A DNA stretch of 7,091 bases from Candidatus Sulfotelmatobacter sp. GTDB taxonomy: Bacteria > Acidobacteriota > Terriglobia > Terriglobales > Acidobacteriaceae. Below the pieces are notes generated by a model. It had not been told where the DNA came from and made no database searches. It was given only the letters and a program-made list of their open reading frames with translations. Shown here piece by piece: positions 6,895 to 7,091 of the stretch. The DNA lies in the NCBI GenBank assembly GCA_030037575.1, contig JASHRB010000215.1, positions 1-7,091 of the forward strand. The letters run 5' to 3'. Made by a program: the position numbers and the translations under genes. The first letter of the stretch is position 1. Every line of letters starts with the position of its first letter.

Positions 6895-6908
6895 GCAAAG
6901 CGCTTTCA
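6895..6908. promoter_or_regulatory. Palindrome resembling a LacI-family (cre-like) operator at the 3' junction
   Basis: The 10-bp perfect palindrome AAAGCGCTTT (6897-6906) sits in GCAAAGCGCTTTCA. Read on the minus strand, TGAAAGCGCTTTGC fits the cre/LacI-family consensus TGWAARCGYTWNCW at 12 of 14 positions. It lies between, and slightly overlaps, the stop codons of the kinase and the trehalase-like gene. A regulatory role at a 3' end is doubtful; it may equally be chance or part of a weak end-of-transcript hairpin. Confidence 0.25.
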
Positions 6909-7091
6909 CTTGGCAGGGGCAGGCGAAAGCTCCTCCTGCTGTTTTGCAAGTTTCTCCGCTAAGCCGGCGGGCAGCCCATGCAGCAACTCAAGAAACGCCG
7001 CGTTCGTCCATCCGAAACCCACCACGTTCATCGGATATCCCAGCGGAGGATGCGCTTCGGACGATCTGGTCACGACGTTGTACTTCTCCCG
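6906..7091 (-). CDS. C-terminus of a GH37 trehalase-like protein, runs off the right edge
   Basis: Reading leftward from the window end gives 61 residues followed by TGA, beginning REKYNVV and containing GFGWTNAAFLELL. EKY(D/N)V followed by GFGWTN is the characteristic C-terminal pattern of family GH37 alpha,alpha-trehalases, which invert and hydrolyse trehalose to two glucoses. In E. coli TreA the stretch between these motifs is glycine-rich and ends GGEYPLQD, with a catalytic Glu; here it is SSEAHPPLGYPMNVV, so the glycine loop is absent and the Glu is not at the same spacing. The protein could therefore belong to a divergent GH37 branch or act on another sugar. The tail is a short Lys/Gln/Glu-rich segment ending in APAK. 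Start, N-terminal domain and other catalytic residue lie outside the window. It is convergent with the kinase, with 12 bp between stop codons. Confidence 0.75.
   Translation of the reverse strand, partial: REKYNVVTRSSEAHPPLGYPMNVVGFGWTNAAFLELLHGLPAGLAEKLAKQQEELSPAPAK

Overview
The window is about 7.1 kb of moderately GC-rich chromosomal DNA. It looks like part of an Acidobacteriota (Terriglobia-like) genome, isolate or metagenome. That assignment is an inference from gene style: a large M1-like peptidase with an extra N-terminal domain, a polytopic GGDEF protein with an Arg-rich insert, and a GH13 / PfkB / GH37 sugar group. No rRNA, tRNA or other taxonomic marker is present. I see no transposase, integrase, CRISPR array or phage gene.

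Layout, left to right. (1) 2-2098 (+): the 3' part of an M1-family (gluzincin) metallopeptidase gene whose true start lies outside the window. (2) 2099-2402: a roughly 300-bp spacer with no convincing gene and one weak terminator-like hairpin. (3) 2403-3680 (+): a membrane-anchored diguanylate cyclase with a GGEEF active site, no recognisable RxxD inhibitory site, and an Arg-rich insert late in the catalytic domain. (4) 3681-4156: a spacer holding a very strong 51-nt hairpin and, on the minus strand, a small gene for a protein with two CxxCxGxG zinc-binding motifs (DnaJ-zinc-finger type). (5) 4157-5854 (-): a GH13 alpha-glucosidase / oligo-1,6-glucosidase-like enzyme with a signal peptide. (6) 5855-5984: a 130-bp divergent promoter region. 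(7) 5985-6893 (+): a PfkB-family sugar kinase resembling fructokinases. (8) 6906-7091 (-): the C-terminus of a GH37 trehalase-like protein that runs off the right edge and meets the kinase tail to tail, with 12 bp between the stop codons.

The right half reads as a small carbohydrate-use group. An exported alpha-glucosidase and a trehalase-like enzyme would release hexoses from alpha-glucosides, and a divergently transcribed kinase would phosphorylate one of them. If the kinase is a fructokinase, a sucrose-type substrate is possible; this is inference. The left half (peptidase, c-di-GMP synthase) has no evident functional link to it.

Nothing here amounts to a clear new multi-gene system. The items most worth a second look are the small double-CxxCxGxG protein, the 51-nt hairpin next to it, the modified GGDEF domain, and the atypical trehalase C-terminus that lacks the usual glycine-rich loop.
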